64,000 bases of DNA from Salsipaludibacter albus (GCF_019798055.1 NZ_JAHOPH010000002.1:124001-188000); one strand, 5' to 3'. Numbered from the stretch's first letter, positions 16,026-26,937 are shown. Notes: a model not told the origin generated them from the letters alone. Made by a program: numbers and translations.

Positions 16026-16616
16026 ATGAGGACGGAACGGTCCGACCCCGCCCGGGCGTCGGGGAGCAGCTCAGCAGGCCCGACTCCACGTGACCCGTTT
16101 GAGGATCGGCGCCGCGGGAACGCTGGCGGCGACTCGCACCAACCGTCGACCGACCGCCCCGTGCCTCGCCCTCCCGAGCCAGCCGTGCCGCTTCCCGCGC
16201 GTCCCGCCGACCTCACGCTCGACCTGCCTGCCGAGCCCGAACGGGCCGCCCTGGCCGGACGTGCGGCGGCCGTGGCCGTCACCAACACGAGCGATCCGCA
16301 CGTCCATGACGACGTCCGCCTCACGGTCGAGGAGTTCGCCCACGTGCTGGCAGTCGTCGCCGCGCCGCTCGCGCGCCTGCGCCTGCGCGTGTGGGTGGAC
16401 GCCACGACCGTGGTCGTCGAGGGCCGAGTGGCGGTGGCCCGGCCCGGATCCGCGCCGTCCCTGTCCGCGTTGTCATCCATCCTCCTGGACACCTTGACTC
16501 GGGCTCACGTGCTGGAGACGGAAGGCGACGAACTGGTCTTCCGGTTGTCGACCCTGGCGGCGGGCACGGGCCCGCCTGGTGCCCCCGGATCGTCGCCCGT
16601 CACCGGTCCCGACTGA
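16026..16616 (+). CDS. unknown protein, possible degenerate RsbW-like (GHKL) regulator
   Basis: A 196-residue soluble protein next to the sigma gene. The first ~60 residues are low-complexity. From about residue 95 the pattern VRLTVEEFAHVLAVVAAP, then LRLRVWVDATTVVVEGRVA, then FRLS runs parallel to the C-terminal part of the protein at 26459-26905 (LRLVVEEL, VQVRRDPSQVNIEVSVA). Both recall the helix-strand-strand order of anti-sigma kinases such as RsbW, but the ATP-binding Asn and Gly motifs are absent. A role in controlling the neighbouring sigma factor is inference only. The ATG at 16026 has GGGAG upstream. A SigB-type site at 16097-16121 inside the frame raises the possibility of a second start, for example the GTG at 16161. 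Confidence 0.55.
   Translation: MRTERSDPARASGSSSAGPTPRDPFEDRRRGNAGGDSHQPSTDRPVPRPPEPAVPLPARPADLTLDLPAEPERAALAGRAAAVAVTNTSDPHVHDDVRLTVEEFAHVLAVVAAPLARLRLRVWVDATTVVVEGRVAVARPGSAPSLSALSSILLDTLTRAHVLETEGDELVFRLSTLAAGTGPPGAPGSSPVTGPD
16097..16121 (+). promoter_or_regulatory. possible internal SigB/SigF-type promoter, GTTT-N15-GGGAAC
   Basis: GTTT 16097-16100, 15-base spacer, GGGAAC 16116-16121. It lies inside the annotated reading frame of the gene after the sigma factor. If real, it would let that protein, from a later start, be made under control of the sigma factor itself. Confidence 0.4.
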
Positions 16617-16670
16617 CGTCCGACCGCCGGTCCGCGGAGCGGCCGGACGGGCCGGGGTCGGGTGGCCGCG

Positions 16671-17174
16671 TCAGGCGCCGCCGCGGCGGCCGTCGAGGAG
16701 CGCGAGGGCGCCCGCCGCGGCCAGCCCGTAGACCAGGTGGGCGGTGGCGTCCTGCGCCAGGGTCTCGCGGTCGTACTCCCAGATCGGGTCGTAGAGTCCG
16801 AGCGCCCCCAGGACCGCGTAGCTGGCGGCGAACGAGCCCAGTCCGATCACGGTGCCGCGTCCCGGGACCGAGCGGGGGCCGGGCGCTGCTGCGCCGAGCA
16901 GGCCGTACCCGACCGCCGTCGCCCAGTGCACCGCGTTGCTCGCGAGATCCGCCCGCTCGTCCGGCACCTGGGTCCCGACTGACTCGGCCACCATCGCCGC
17001 CAGCTGCGCCGGTGGGCCCGCCTCGTCGACGTCGTCGGGGTCGCCGCCGAACTCGAACTCCCGGAAGCTCGACGTCCCGCCATCGGCGCGGTGGCGGGCA
17101 TACCACAGCATGTCCATCGCCAGGCCCCCGAGCAGCCCTGCGGTAATGCCGTCGATGATCCGTGTCCCTGCCAT
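16671..17174 (-). CDS. conserved membrane protein, DUF1440/YagU-like
   Basis: A 167-residue protein with about four hydrophobic segments. The N-terminal segment IIDGITAGLLGGLAMDMLWY, the middle VHWATAVGYGLLGAA and the C-terminal AHLVYGLAAAGALALLDG follow the arrangement of YagU-like (DUF1440) inner-membrane proteins. The family match is by pattern only. A soluble loop (about residues 30-65) is acidic. The ATG at 17174 has GGGAGA upstream. It lies 28 bp downstream of the katE stop on the same strand and may be read from the same transcript. Confidence 0.6.
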   Translation of the reverse strand: MAGTRIIDGITAGLLGGLAMDMLWYARHRADGGTSSFREFEFGGDPDDVDEAGPPAQLAAMVAESVGTQVPDERADLASNAVHWATAVGYGLLGAAAPGPRSVPGRGTVIGLGSFAASYAVLGALGLYDPIWEYDRETLAQDATAHLVYGLAAAGALALLDGRRGGA

Positions 17175-17202
17175 CGGTTCTCCCGTTCGTGTGGCTCGAG
17201 GT

Positions 17203-19266
<2,064 letters not shown>

Positions 19267-19317
19267 CGTGGCTCCGACGTTCGTGGTGGGGTCGCCGGGG
19301 CGACCGGCCGACCCGGC

Positions 19318-19343
19318 GTTCCCACTGGCGCGTCCGGTCAAAC
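19318..19343 (-). promoter_or_regulatory. SigB/SigF-type promoter, GTTT-N16-GGGAAC
   Basis: Minus strand: GTTT 19343-19340, 16-base spacer, GGGAAC 19323-19318, 52 bp before the katE ATG. It overlaps the last codons of the SDR gene, so katE can be transcribed separately from the genes behind it. Confidence 0.62.
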
Positions 19344-20321
19344 CCGGCGCCGCCGTCGCCACCACCATGCAGCGACCGGGGTCACCGCGACGGTGGCCAG
19401 CCCCGCCGCGGCCACCCGTCGGAGGGTCCGACGCTGGGCGCGGAACCCGCCGTCGACCCGGTTGTGCTCCGGCATCGGTGCGAACACGTTGCCGGTGCTT
19501 TCGGGCGCATCCTCGGATCGCAGCGCGAGCCGTTCCATGGCGATCGGCGCGGCCCACTCGTACAGGGCCGGCGCGAGTCGCTCGCCCACCATGAGCACCC
19601 TGCCCAACAGCCCCACGACCCGTTCCCGGCGCGGGCGTCGTGCCTGGCGCAGGATCGTTCGCACGACGCGTTCGGGTGCCATCGTCGCGGGCAGGGCGGT
19701 CACCTCGCGGCCGGTGTGGTTGGCGGCGTGCCGGTAGATGGGCGTGTCCACGGCCTCGGGGAGCACCTGGCACACGTGCACGTCGGCCAGGTGCCTGATC
19801 TCCTGGCGCAGGCTCCGCGTGAGCCCCACGATGGCGAACTTGCTGCTGACGTACGGGCTGACGAAGGGCGAGGTGATGCGGCCGTAGACCGAGCCGACGT
19901 TGACCACGACGCCGTGACCACGCTCGCGGAAGTGCGCCAGGGCGACCCGGCAACCGTGCAGGTAGCCGAACAGGTTCGTTTCGACGACGCGACGCCACGT
20001 CTCCGTCGGCACGTCCTCGACGGCGCCGTAGGCCATCACCGCCGCGGCGTTGACCCACAGGTCGTAGCCGCCGAACTCGTCCTGGGCGCGGGCGCCGAGC
20101 GCCTCGACGTCCGGTTCGGACGTGACGTCGGTGGGGACCGCGAGTGCGGCGACCCCCCGACGGCGGCAGTCGGCGACCACCTCGTCGAGTGCCTCGGCGT
20201 CGCGCGCCGCCACCACGACGGCGGTTCCGTGGTCGGCCAGGGCAAGGGCCGTCGCGCGGCCCAGTCCGCTGCTCGCACCGGTCACGACCGCGGTCGCGCC
20301 GTCCAGGTCGAGGCCGCTCAC
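19338..20321 (-). CDS. SDR family oxidoreductase with C-terminal membrane anchor
   Basis: A 327-residue classical short-chain dehydrogenase. It has [19 protein letters not shown] (NAD(P) loop), [21 protein letters not shown] (Ser) and [12 protein letters not shown] (Tyr-x-x-x-Lys). After the ~250-residue core, a linker with the [13 protein letters not shown] segment leads to a hydrophobic Trp-rich and Arg-rich tail (about 300-327), probably a membrane anchor. The SDR at 62278-63327 has the same build. The GTG at 20321 overlaps the alcohol dehydrogenase stop (GTGA), so the two are coupled. The substrate is unknown; redox processing of a lipid-derived alcohol or aldehyde is a guess. Confidence 0.85.
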   Translation of the reverse strand: MSGLDLDGATAVVTGASSGLGRATALALADHGTAVVVAARDAEALDEVVADCRRRGVAALAVPTDVTSEPDVEALGARAQDEFGGYDLWVNAAAVMAYGAVEDVPTETWRRVVETNLFGYLHGCRVALAHFRERGHGVVVNVGSVYGRITSPFVSPYVSSKFAIVGLTRSLRQEIRHLADVHVCQVLPEAVDTPIYRHAANHTGREVTALPATMAPERVVRTILRQARRPRRERVVGLLGRVLMVGERLAPALYEWAAPIAMERLALRSEDAPESTGNVFAPMPEHNRVDGGFRAQRRTLRRVAAAGLATVAVTPVAAWWWRRRRRV

Positions 20322-21505
20322 GGGTGCAGCACGACCTTCGTGGCTCCCTCGTCCTTGTCCTGGAAGATCTCGTAGCCGCGGGGCGCCTCGTCCAGCGGCA
20401 GGTGGTGCGAGGCCATGTCGGCGGTGCCGAGGTGGTCCTCGTCGTCCCGCAGCACCTCGAGGATGTCGGGGACCCAGCGCTTGACGTGGGCCTGGCCCAT
20501 GCGCATCTGCACCCCCTTGTCGAACAGCTCCATCATGGGCAGGGGATCGGCGGCACCGCCGTACACCCCGATGATCGACAGGGTCCCACCACGTCGGACC
20601 GTGTGGATCGCGTCGGTCAGCGCGGCCAGCCGGTCGACGCCGACCTGCTCGGTGGCGGCCTCGGCGGCCGAGTCGGGCAGCAGCCCGGTGGCCTTCTGGG
20701 CCGCCTGGGCGAACGGCGACCCGTGCGCCTCCATGCCGACGGCGTCGATCACCCCGTCCGGGCCGCGCCCGCCCGTGCGGTCCCGCACCACCGACGCGAT
20801 GTCGTCGTGCTCGGTGGTGTCGAGCACGTCGATGCCGTGCCGGCGGGCCATCTCGAGGCGCTCGGGCACGAGGTCGATCCCGATCACGTTCTCGATGCCG
20901 TGGTGGCGGGCGATGCGGGTGCAGAACTGGCCCACGGGGCCCAGGCCGAACACGGCCACCGAGCCGCCCTTGGGCACGTCGGCGAACTGGAACGCCTGCC
21001 AGGCGGTCGGCAGGATGTCGGACAGGTACAGCCAGCGGTCGTCGTCGTGCTGCTCGGGCACCTTGACCGGCCCGAAGTGCGCCATCGGGACCCGCAGGTA
21101 CTCGGCCTGTCCGCCGGGCACCGACCCGTACAGCTTCGTGTACCCGAACAGGCGTGCGCCCTTGTCCTCGGCGTGGGTCTGGGTGGTCTCGCACTGGGCG
21201 TACAGGCCCCGCTCGCACATCCAGCACTCACCGCACGAGATGTTGAATGGGATGACGACCCGGTCACCGGGCTGGACGTGCTCCGCCGCCCGGTCGCCGA
21301 CCTCCTCCACGATGCCCATGGGCTCGTGGCCGAGGACGTCGCCCTCCTCCAGGAAGGGCCCCAGCACCTCGTACAGGTGGAGGTCGGACCCACAGATGGC
21401 GGTGGAGGTGATCCGGACGATCGCGTCGGTCGGTTCCTGGATCGTCGGATCGGGCACATCCTCGACGCGGACGTCACGGGTGCCGTGCCAGGTCAGGGCC
21501 TTCAT
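20318..21505 (-). CDS. zinc-dependent alcohol dehydrogenase (formaldehyde-dehydrogenase-like)
   Basis: A 395-residue medium-chain dehydrogenase. Catalytic zinc ligands lie in [10 protein letters not shown] and [12 protein letters not shown]. The structural zinc lobe is represented by [15 protein letters not shown]. The NAD fold has [18 protein letters not shown]. The long middle insertion and [15 protein letters not shown] resemble the glutathione-independent formaldehyde dehydrogenase subgroup, but the true substrate is not clear. It is the first gene of an operon with the SDR. Its promoter is the mirror image of that of the divergent P450 gene. Confidence 0.88.
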   Translation of the reverse strand: MKALTWHGTRDVRVEDVPDPTIQEPTDAIVRITSTAICGSDLHLYEVLGPFLEEGDVLGHEPMGIVEEVGDRAAEHVQPGDRVVIPFNISCGECWMCERGLYAQCETTQTHAEDKGARLFGYTKLYGSVPGGQAEYLRVPMAHFGPVKVPEQHDDDRWLYLSDILPTAWQAFQFADVPKGGSVAVFGLGPVGQFCTRIARHHGIENVIGIDLVPERLEMARRHGIDVLDTTEHDDIASVVRDRTGGRGPDGVIDAVGMEAHGSPFAQAAQKATGLLPDSAAEAATEQVGVDRLAALTDAIHTVRRGGTLSIIGVYGGAADPLPMMELFDKGVQMRMGQAHVKRWVPDILEVLRDDEDHLGTADMASHHLPLDEAPRGYEIFQDKDEGATKVVLHP

Positions 21506-21585
21506 GGGTGCTCCTCGTGGTCGGGTCGTTCACAGGTCGGGTGGACGGTCGGACTGCGGCCAGCGACCGTCCACCCGTCCACGGG

Positions 21586-21611
21586 CTTCCCGTTCGCCCG
21601 CTCTGCGAAAC
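21586..21611 (-). promoter_or_regulatory. SigB/SigF-type promoter, GTTT-N16-GGGAAG
   Basis: Minus strand: GTTT 21611-21608, 16-base spacer, GGGAAG 21591-21586. It drives the alcohol dehydrogenase-SDR operon. It is back to back with the identical plus-strand site only eight bases away. Confidence 0.68.
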
Positions 21612-21619
21612 GCGGCCGC

Positions 21620-21645
21620 GTTTGTCCCGGCGGCACGGGGGGAAG
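21620..21645 (+). promoter_or_regulatory. SigB/SigF-type promoter, GTTT-N16-GGGAAG
   Basis: GTTT 21620-21623, 16-base spacer, GGGAAG 21640-21645. It drives the P450 gene at 21710. It has the same hexamers and spacer as the opposed site at 21586-21611. Confidence 0.68.
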
Positions 21646-21709
21646 CACCAGGCCGTCGCCCCGCATCGGTCGGGGACGAGTCCACGTGCTGCCCACGAGA
21701 GGATCCACG

Positions 21710-22966
21710 GTGACTGCTGCCATCCAGCGATCGACCCCGCCACGACACGGTGGCATCGACGCCCTGCCGAGACTCCTGGCCGAGGGCTACGAGTTCGTGA
21801 CGCGCGGCTGTCGTGCGACGGGGTCGCGCGTCTTCGCCACCCGGCTCGGCGGGATCCCGGTGGTGTGCATGCAGGGCGTGGAGGCGGCCCGGCTTTTCTA
21901 CGACGAGGAACGCTTCCGTCGTGCCGGCGCCGTGCCGCGCCCGGTGCGGTCGGTCCTGTTCGGCATTGGCGGGGTGCAGGGACTCGACGACGCGGAGCAC
22001 CGGCACCGTCGCCAGATGCTGCGGCGACACCTCACGCCAGCGGCCCTCGACGCCCTGCGCGACGACGTCGTCGGAGCGCTGCGCCAGCGACTGGACCGGG
22101 CCACGGGACCCGTCGACCTGCACCGGGAGGCCGGACTGGCGCTGACGGTCGCCGTGCACGACTTCTGTGGCGTGCCGCTGCCCGAGCCAGACGTCGGACA
22201 ACGGTTCCGCGACATGCAGGTCATGGTCACCGGGGCCGCGGCACTGGGACCCGGACGAGTCCGTGCAATGGTGGCGCGGCGGCGAGTGGAGATGCTGCTG
22301 TCCGACTTGGTCGAGCGCACTCGGGCACAGGATGGCGACCGTCTTGACGACCCGCTCACGACCGTCAGCCTCCACCGTGACCTCGACGGCCGGCTCCTCC
22401 CGCCCGACGTCGCGGCCGTCGAGCTGCTCAACCTCATGCGGCCGACGGTGGCCGTGAACTGGTACGTCGGCCTGCTGGCCGTGGCACTGGCACGTCACCC
22501 GCACGTGCTCGACCAGCTCCGTGGCGACCCCGCCTGGCGCCTCCCCGTGGTGCAGGAGGTCCGTCGCCACCTGCCGTTCTTCCCCTTCGTGGCCGCCCGG
22601 ACCCGGATGGAGGTCCCGTTCGGGGACACCACGGTGCCGGACGACACCCGCGTCCTGCTCGACCTGTACGGGACCAACCACGACCCGGACGCCTGGGACG
22701 ACCCCGCGCGCTTCGAGCCGGCCCGCTTCGTCGATCGTCCCGTCGGGGCGAACGAGCTCGTGCCGCAGGGTGGGGGTGACGACGTCGCCGGTCACCGCTG
22801 CGTCGGCGAGCAGCTGACGATCAGGCTGCTGGAGGGTGCGGCCGGCCTGCTCGCCGACGACTTCACCTGGCGCCCCGACTTCGCGCCGGTGCTGCCGCGC
22901 GGCCACCTGCCGACCCTTCCCCCGGGCGGGGTCGTGCTCACCGACGTCCGCGCCCGGACCCCCTGA
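21710..22966 (+). CDS. CYP152-type P450 fatty-acid peroxygenase
   Basis: A 418-residue P450 of the peroxygenase class, which uses hydrogen peroxide directly to hydroxylate or decarboxylate fatty acids and needs no reductase. The heme loop is VPQGGGDDVAGHRCVGEQL, with the Cys ligand near residue 364. The I-helix carries LLNLMRPTVAVNWY, where the Arg-Pro pair (about residue 244) replaces the usual acid-alcohol pair and binds the fatty-acid carboxylate. The remaining motif EVRRHLPFFPFVAARTR fits the family. The GTG at 21710 follows GAGAGGA. It is divergent from an alcohol dehydrogenase/SDR operon and close to katE, so peroxide level and fatty-acid oxidation may be linked. Confidence 0.9.
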   Translation: MTAAIQRSTPPRHGGIDALPRLLAEGYEFVTRGCRATGSRVFATRLGGIPVVCMQGVEAARLFYDEERFRRAGAVPRPVRSVLFGIGGVQGLDDAEHRHRRQMLRRHLTPAALDALRDDVVGALRQRLDRATGPVDLHREAGLALTVAVHDFCGVPLPEPDVGQRFRDMQVMVTGAAALGPGRVRAMVARRRVEMLLSDLVERTRAQDGDRLDDPLTTVSLHRDLDGRLLPPDVAAVELLNLMRPTVAVNWYVGLLAVALARHPHVLDQLRGDPAWRLPVVQEVRRHLPFFPFVAARTRMEVPFGDTTVPDDTRVLLDLYGTNHDPDAWDDPARFEPARFVDRPVGANELVPQGGGDDVAGHRCVGEQLTIRLLEGAAGLLADDFTWRPDFAPVLPRGHLPTLPPGGVVLTDVRARTP

Positions 22967-22981
22967 CCCGAGCCCATCGGC

Positions 22982-25003
22982 TCACACGAAGTCGCGTGGG
23001 ATCCGGGTGTCCCAGGTGCGACAGTGCACCCGGCGGTCGTCCTCCCAGGCGTCCAGGTCGGCCTGGACCCGGAAGCTCGTGGCGTCCGAGGTCATGACGG
23101 TCCGGGTGACCGTCCGCACCCGCCATCCGGGTCGCGTGAGCTCACGCTCGGATCGGGTCTCACCACGGACCGACAGGACGTCGTTGCCACGGTGGCTGTA
23201 CCACTCGCGAGTCTCGCCGCGCATCGTCAGGCCGTGGTCGTCGATCCGGGTGGTGCCCCGGTCGTCGACCACGGTGAGCGTCGAGACGTCGGTCGCGAGG
23301 TTGCGAGACACGAGCCACTCGCGTTCCTCCGGGGCCAGCACGGTGGTGTCCAGTGGTGGCGCGCCCTCGGGCTCGCCGAGGTCGCGCAGCGCCACGTCGT
23401 CGTCACGCGGCGGTCGCTCGGGCAGGACGAGGTGGCTGCCCGACGTGTGGACGGTGAGGCGCACCGGGGCTGGCGGCGTCCACGCCAGGGGCCAGTAGGA
23501 GGTCGACACGGCCACCCGCAGCCGGTGGCCCGCCGGGAACCGTTGGGCGATCTCGTTGAGGCGGACGTCGACCGTGACGACACGTCCCGGCTCGAGGTGC
23601 TGCGGATGTCGACCACCGTCGCGATGCGTGAGGTTGAGCAGGCCGTAGGTCACCCGCGTGGCTGCACCGTCCGGTGCCACGTCCGACAGCCGCACCGCCA
23701 CCATCGCGGTCGGCTGGTCGGCGGCCAGTCGCAGCCGGACCGTCGGCGCGCCCAGGACCTCGACGGGTTCGGCCAGGGGGTCGCTGTCGAACACGAGCGC
23801 ACCACCGTCCTCCTGGCGCTGGTCGTGGGCCAGGTCCGGCGCGGCGCCGTAGCTGCACCACTTGCCGGCGAACGACCCGACGCCCAGGGGTGACTGGATC
23901 GTCAGCGCGACGTCGTCCTCCTCGACCCGGTCCCGGGGTTCGAGCCGGCCGTTGCCCAGCGGTCGTCGGACCATCGTGATCCGGTCCGAGGGCCAGGAAG
24001 GCTCGGCGACCCACCGGCCGGGGCGGTGTCGGTAGCTCGCGGTCGGCGGGACGCTGTCCTGCATCCACGCGCGCAGCATGGGCTCGTCGTCGACGCCGTT
24101 GTCGATGCCCTTGAGCCACCGGTCCCACCAGCGCACGCACTCCTGCAGGAACCCGATGGCCGGTCCGGGGATGCCCATGTGGGGGTACCGGTGGCTCCAT
24201 GGCCCGACCAGCCCGCGGCGGGGGACGTCGAGGTTGGCCAGCATCCGGAACACGGCGTTGGAGTAGCCATCGGCCCAGCCGCTGACCAGCATCACCGGGC
24301 ACTGCACGCTGGCGTAGTCGTCGCTGATCGATCCGTGGCGCCAGTAGGCGTCGCGCCGCTGGTGGCGCAGCCAGGTCGCGAGCCATGGCTCGTTGGCCTC
24401 GAGCCGTTCGAGCCACGTGTCCCGCCAGGAGTCGCCCACCACGCGGGGGTCGGGCGGCAGGCTGTTGTAGGCGAACATGACCGACGCCCAGCTGAGGTTG
24501 TCGCCCAGGAGGCAGCCACCCATGTGGTGCACGTCGTCGGCGTAGCGGTCGTCGGTCGAGGCGACGGACACCACGGCCCGGAGGTGGTCGGGCTGGTGGG
24601 CGGCGATCTGCAGGCCGTTGAACCCGCCCCACGAGATCCCGATCATGCCGATCCGGCCGTCACACCACGGCTGTGCGGCCATCCATGCCAGGACGTCGAG
24701 GCCGTCGAGCTGTTCCTGTGGCAGGTACTCGTCGCGCAGCACGCCCTCGGAGTCCCCGCTGCCCCGCATGTCGACGCGCACGCTGGCGTAGCCATGGCCG
24801 GCGAAGTACGGGTGGTTGCGGGCGTCCCGGGCGGCGGTGAAGTCGCCCCGCCGGTAGGGGATGTACTCGAGGATGGCCGGGACGGGTTCGTGCCCGGCGC
24901 CCTCGGGCAGCCACACCGTGGCGGCCAGGCGGGTCCCGTCGGTCATGGGGATCCAGCAGGGGTCGAGGGTCCGGACGGCGTGTGGGAGGTCGGCGACGTG
25001 CAT
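22982..25003 (-). CDS. CocE/NonD family alpha/beta hydrolase
   Basis: A 673-residue hydrolase of the X-prolyl dipeptidyl peptidase/cocaine-esterase family. DGTRLAATVWLPEG opens the alpha/beta domain. The nucleophile elbow is IGMIGISWGGFNGLQIA (Ser). RVDMRGSGDSEG precedes it, LVSGWADGY supplies the acid, and VGPWSHRYPHMG supplies the His. The C-terminal jelly-roll domain (about residues 340-560) includes FDSDPLAEPVEVLGAPTVRL. The segment beyond 560 is longer than usual. The ATG at 25003 has GAGAGGAAG upstream. It is the third gene after the RsbW-like and ATP-grasp genes. The natural ester or peptide substrate is unknown. Confidence 0.85.
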   Translation of the reverse strand: MHVADLPHAVRTLDPCWIPMTDGTRLAATVWLPEGAGHEPVPAILEYIPYRRGDFTAARDARNHPYFAGHGYASVRVDMRGSGDSEGVLRDEYLPQEQLDGLDVLAWMAAQPWCDGRIGMIGISWGGFNGLQIAAHQPDHLRAVVSVASTDDRYADDVHHMGGCLLGDNLSWASVMFAYNSLPPDPRVVGDSWRDTWLERLEANEPWLATWLRHQRRDAYWRHGSISDDYASVQCPVMLVSGWADGYSNAVFRMLANLDVPRRGLVGPWSHRYPHMGIPGPAIGFLQECVRWWDRWLKGIDNGVDDEPMLRAWMQDSVPPTASYRHRPGRWVAEPSWPSDRITMVRRPLGNGRLEPRDRVEEDDVALTIQSPLGVGSFAGKWCSYGAAPDLAHDQRQEDGGALVFDSDPLAEPVEVLGAPTVRLRLAADQPTAMVAVRLSDVAPDGAATRVTYGLLNLTHRDGGRHPQHLEPGRVVTVDVRLNEIAQRFPAGHRLRVAVSTSYWPLAWTPPAPVRLTVHTSGSHLVLPERPPRDDDVALRDLGEPEGAPPLDTTVLAPEEREWLVSRNLATDVSTLTVVDDRGTTRIDDHGLTMRGETREWYSHRGNDVLSVRGETRSERELTRPGWRVRTVTRTVMTSDATSFRVQADLDAWEDDRRVHCRTWDTRIPRDFV

Positions 25004-25073
25004 CCGTGGCTTCCTCTCGCGGGTGTCGGGCGGCGGTGTCGCCTGGCGCCCGGGGGCACGACCCCGGGGGCGG

Positions 25074-26459
25074 TCACGACTCGTGGGAGATCGGCGCCAG
25101 CTCGATCGGGACCTGCTCGCGGCAGCGCTCGAAGCGCTCGCGGACCTGCTCCGGGTCGTCGCCACCGAGGAACAGGTCGGCCATCCGGTAACTGTAGGAG
25201 TCCTGCATCGGCAGGTCCGACAGTGCCATCCCGGGCTCGACGTGGACGTGCAGGCGCAGTTCCGGGAACTGTTCCTGCACGCGGGAGAGTTCGTCCGGGG
25301 TGGGCGAATGGACGACCCGGGCGTCGCCACCGTGGTGGCGCAGCATGAACTTGCTGGCGAAGGGGAACTCGCCCTCGCCGGACGGGAAGTCGGGGTCCTG
25401 ACCCAGGGCGAGGCGGACGGCGACCTGGTGGTGGGACGCCCCGTCGACGAGCAGGAACAGGGGCGAGTGGGACTTCGAGATCCGCGGGTTGACCTCGAGC
25501 ACGTGCAACGCGTCGGTGTCGGGGTCGTGGAAGAACTCGATGTTGAAGGGCGCGCGGTCGTAGCCCAGCGCCGCCATGGTGCGGTCGGCGATCGCGTGCA
25601 TCCTGCGGGTCGTGGCCTCGTCCAGGGCGGACGGGTAGCCGTACTCGACGAGCGAGGAACCGTGGGCGCCGGCACGACCGGTGTCGATCGTGCCGTAGAT
25701 CGTCGTGGTCCCGCGCCACCGGTACCCCTCCAGTGTGCACTGTCGCGGGGCGGAGATGACGGCCTCCGCGAGGCAGTGGTGGCCGCCGACGTCCGCCACC
25801 TCGGCCGGCAGGTCCGCGTGCTCGAGCACCACGTCGAACGGTCGCGCGACCTCGTGGATCCCGTCTCGCAGCCGCTCGACGGCGTCGGCGAAGTCGCGGT
25901 CGTCGGCGACGTGGAACCCGAGGTACGACGAGTGCGACTTGATCGGCTTCACCCAGAACGGGTAGTCCAGGTCGACCTGGTCACGGGCGTCGTGGTCGAA
26001 CGGGTCGAAGACGGTGAAGTCGGGGACGTGCTCCGGGACCACCCGGGCCTGTTCCAGCCTGCTCCAGTACTTGTGCTCGCACTTCAGCACGGCCTCCAGG
26101 GAGGGCCCGGGGAGGTCGCAGTGATCGCGCAGGATCGGCAGGATGGTGCTGGTCGGGAAGTCCCAGTGCCCGATGATGCCGTCCACCGGCTCGTCGAACC
26201 GGTCGAGCACGTCGTGGGCGCGATCGAGTAGTCCGGCCATGGGCCCACCGGTCCAGTTCGCGATCTCGTCGGCGTCGAACAGGGCGTGGAACGCGATCTC
26301 GTCGGCGCCGCGCATGGTCGCCAGCAGGTCGCGATGGAAGCCGTCGAGCCCGACGACGAAGACGTTGCGGGGACGCTCGGGCAACTCCGGGGACGCCCGA
26401 CGTCCTCGACCGGGCGGGGGGTCTGGCCACGGGCGGGTCGATGACGGGCCCACGGCCAT
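25074..26459 (-). CDS. ATP-grasp domain protein
   Basis: A 461-residue ATP-grasp ligase-like protein. FWVKPIKSHSSYLGFHV supplies the ATP-binding Lys. The metal and ATP residues lie in APFNIEFFHDPDTDALHVLEVNPRI (Glu, Glu-x-Asn-Pro-Arg); this string is quoted with the functional residues in its two halves. The N-terminal NVFVVGLDGFHRDLLATM is a Rossmann-like preATP domain. Such enzymes join a carboxylate to an amine or thiol using ATP. The ATG at 26459 shares one base with the stop of the upstream RsbW-like gene (TGATG). Substrate is unknown. Pairing with a CocE-type hydrolase could mean making and hydrolysing the same amide or ester. Confidence 0.82.
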   Translation of the reverse strand: MAVGPSSTRPWPDPPPGRGRRASPELPERPRNVFVVGLDGFHRDLLATMRGADEIAFHALFDADEIANWTGGPMAGLLDRAHDVLDRFDEPVDGIIGHWDFPTSTILPILRDHCDLPGPSLEAVLKCEHKYWSRLEQARVVPEHVPDFTVFDPFDHDARDQVDLDYPFWVKPIKSHSSYLGFHVADDRDFADAVERLRDGIHEVARPFDVVLEHADLPAEVADVGGHHCLAEAVISAPRQCTLEGYRWRGTTTIYGTIDTGRAGAHGSSLVEYGYPSALDEATTRRMHAIADRTMAALGYDRAPFNIEFFHDPDTDALHVLEVNPRISKSHSPLFLLVDGASHHQVAVRLALGQDPDFPSGEGEFPFASKFMLRHHGGDARVVHSPTPDELSRVQEQFPELRLHVHVEPGMALSDLPMQDSYSYRMADLFLGGDDPEQVRERFERCREQVPIELAPISHES

Positions 26460-26905
26460 CAGGCGGGCTGACTCGACAGGACGAGCTGGGCCGTGACCGT
26501 GCGGGCGGTCTGGGTCACGGCCCAGTCCTGGGCCACGGCCGACACCACCGTGTCGGCGACGTCGGACACGCGGGAGGCGTCCGAGGACCCGTCGTGGGCC
26601 ACCGAGACCTCGATGTTCACCTGCGAGGGGTCCCGTCGCACCTGCACCCCGAGGCGCGCGCCGTCGGCCGCGTGGTCGACCAGCACGCCGGTCAACTCCT
26701 CCACGACCAGCCGGAGGTCGTGGAGGCGGGCGGCGTCGTCGATCGTCGGGGTCGCGGCCGCCGCACACCGGGTCCCGACGACCTCGGGCGCTGCCCTGTC
26801 TGCGGGGACGTGCAGGTGCAGCACCTCGCCCGACCCCCCGGTCCACCCCACCTCGGACTGCTGGTGTGCCACGGAGATGTCGGGTTGCGGGTGTCCCACG
26901 GACAT
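26459..26905 (-). CDS. unknown protein, possible degenerate RsbW-like (GHKL) domain
   Basis: A 148-residue soluble protein. The segment AARLHDLRLVVEELTGVLVD followed by LGVQVRRDPSQVNIEVSVAH, then WAVTQTARTVTAQLVL, has the order and spacing of an anti-sigma-kinase ATPase domain. It lacks the N-box Asn and the glycine-rich lid. It resembles the C-terminal half of the protein at 16026-16616. The ATG at 26905 follows an excellent GGGAGGA. A GTTT...GGGTAT promoter lies 33 bp upstream. It begins an operon with the ATP-grasp and CocE-like genes. A regulatory binding role is plausible; catalysis is unlikely. Confidence 0.55.
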   Translation of the reverse strand: MSVGHPQPDISVAHQQSEVGWTGGSGEVLHLHVPADRAAPEVVGTRCAAAATPTIDDAARLHDLRLVVEELTGVLVDHAADGARLGVQVRRDPSQVNIEVSVAHDGSSDASRVSDVADTVVSAVAQDWAVTQTARTVTAQLVLSSQPA

Positions 26906-26937
26906 TCGTCCTCCCACGACGGCGGCTCCGCACGGGG

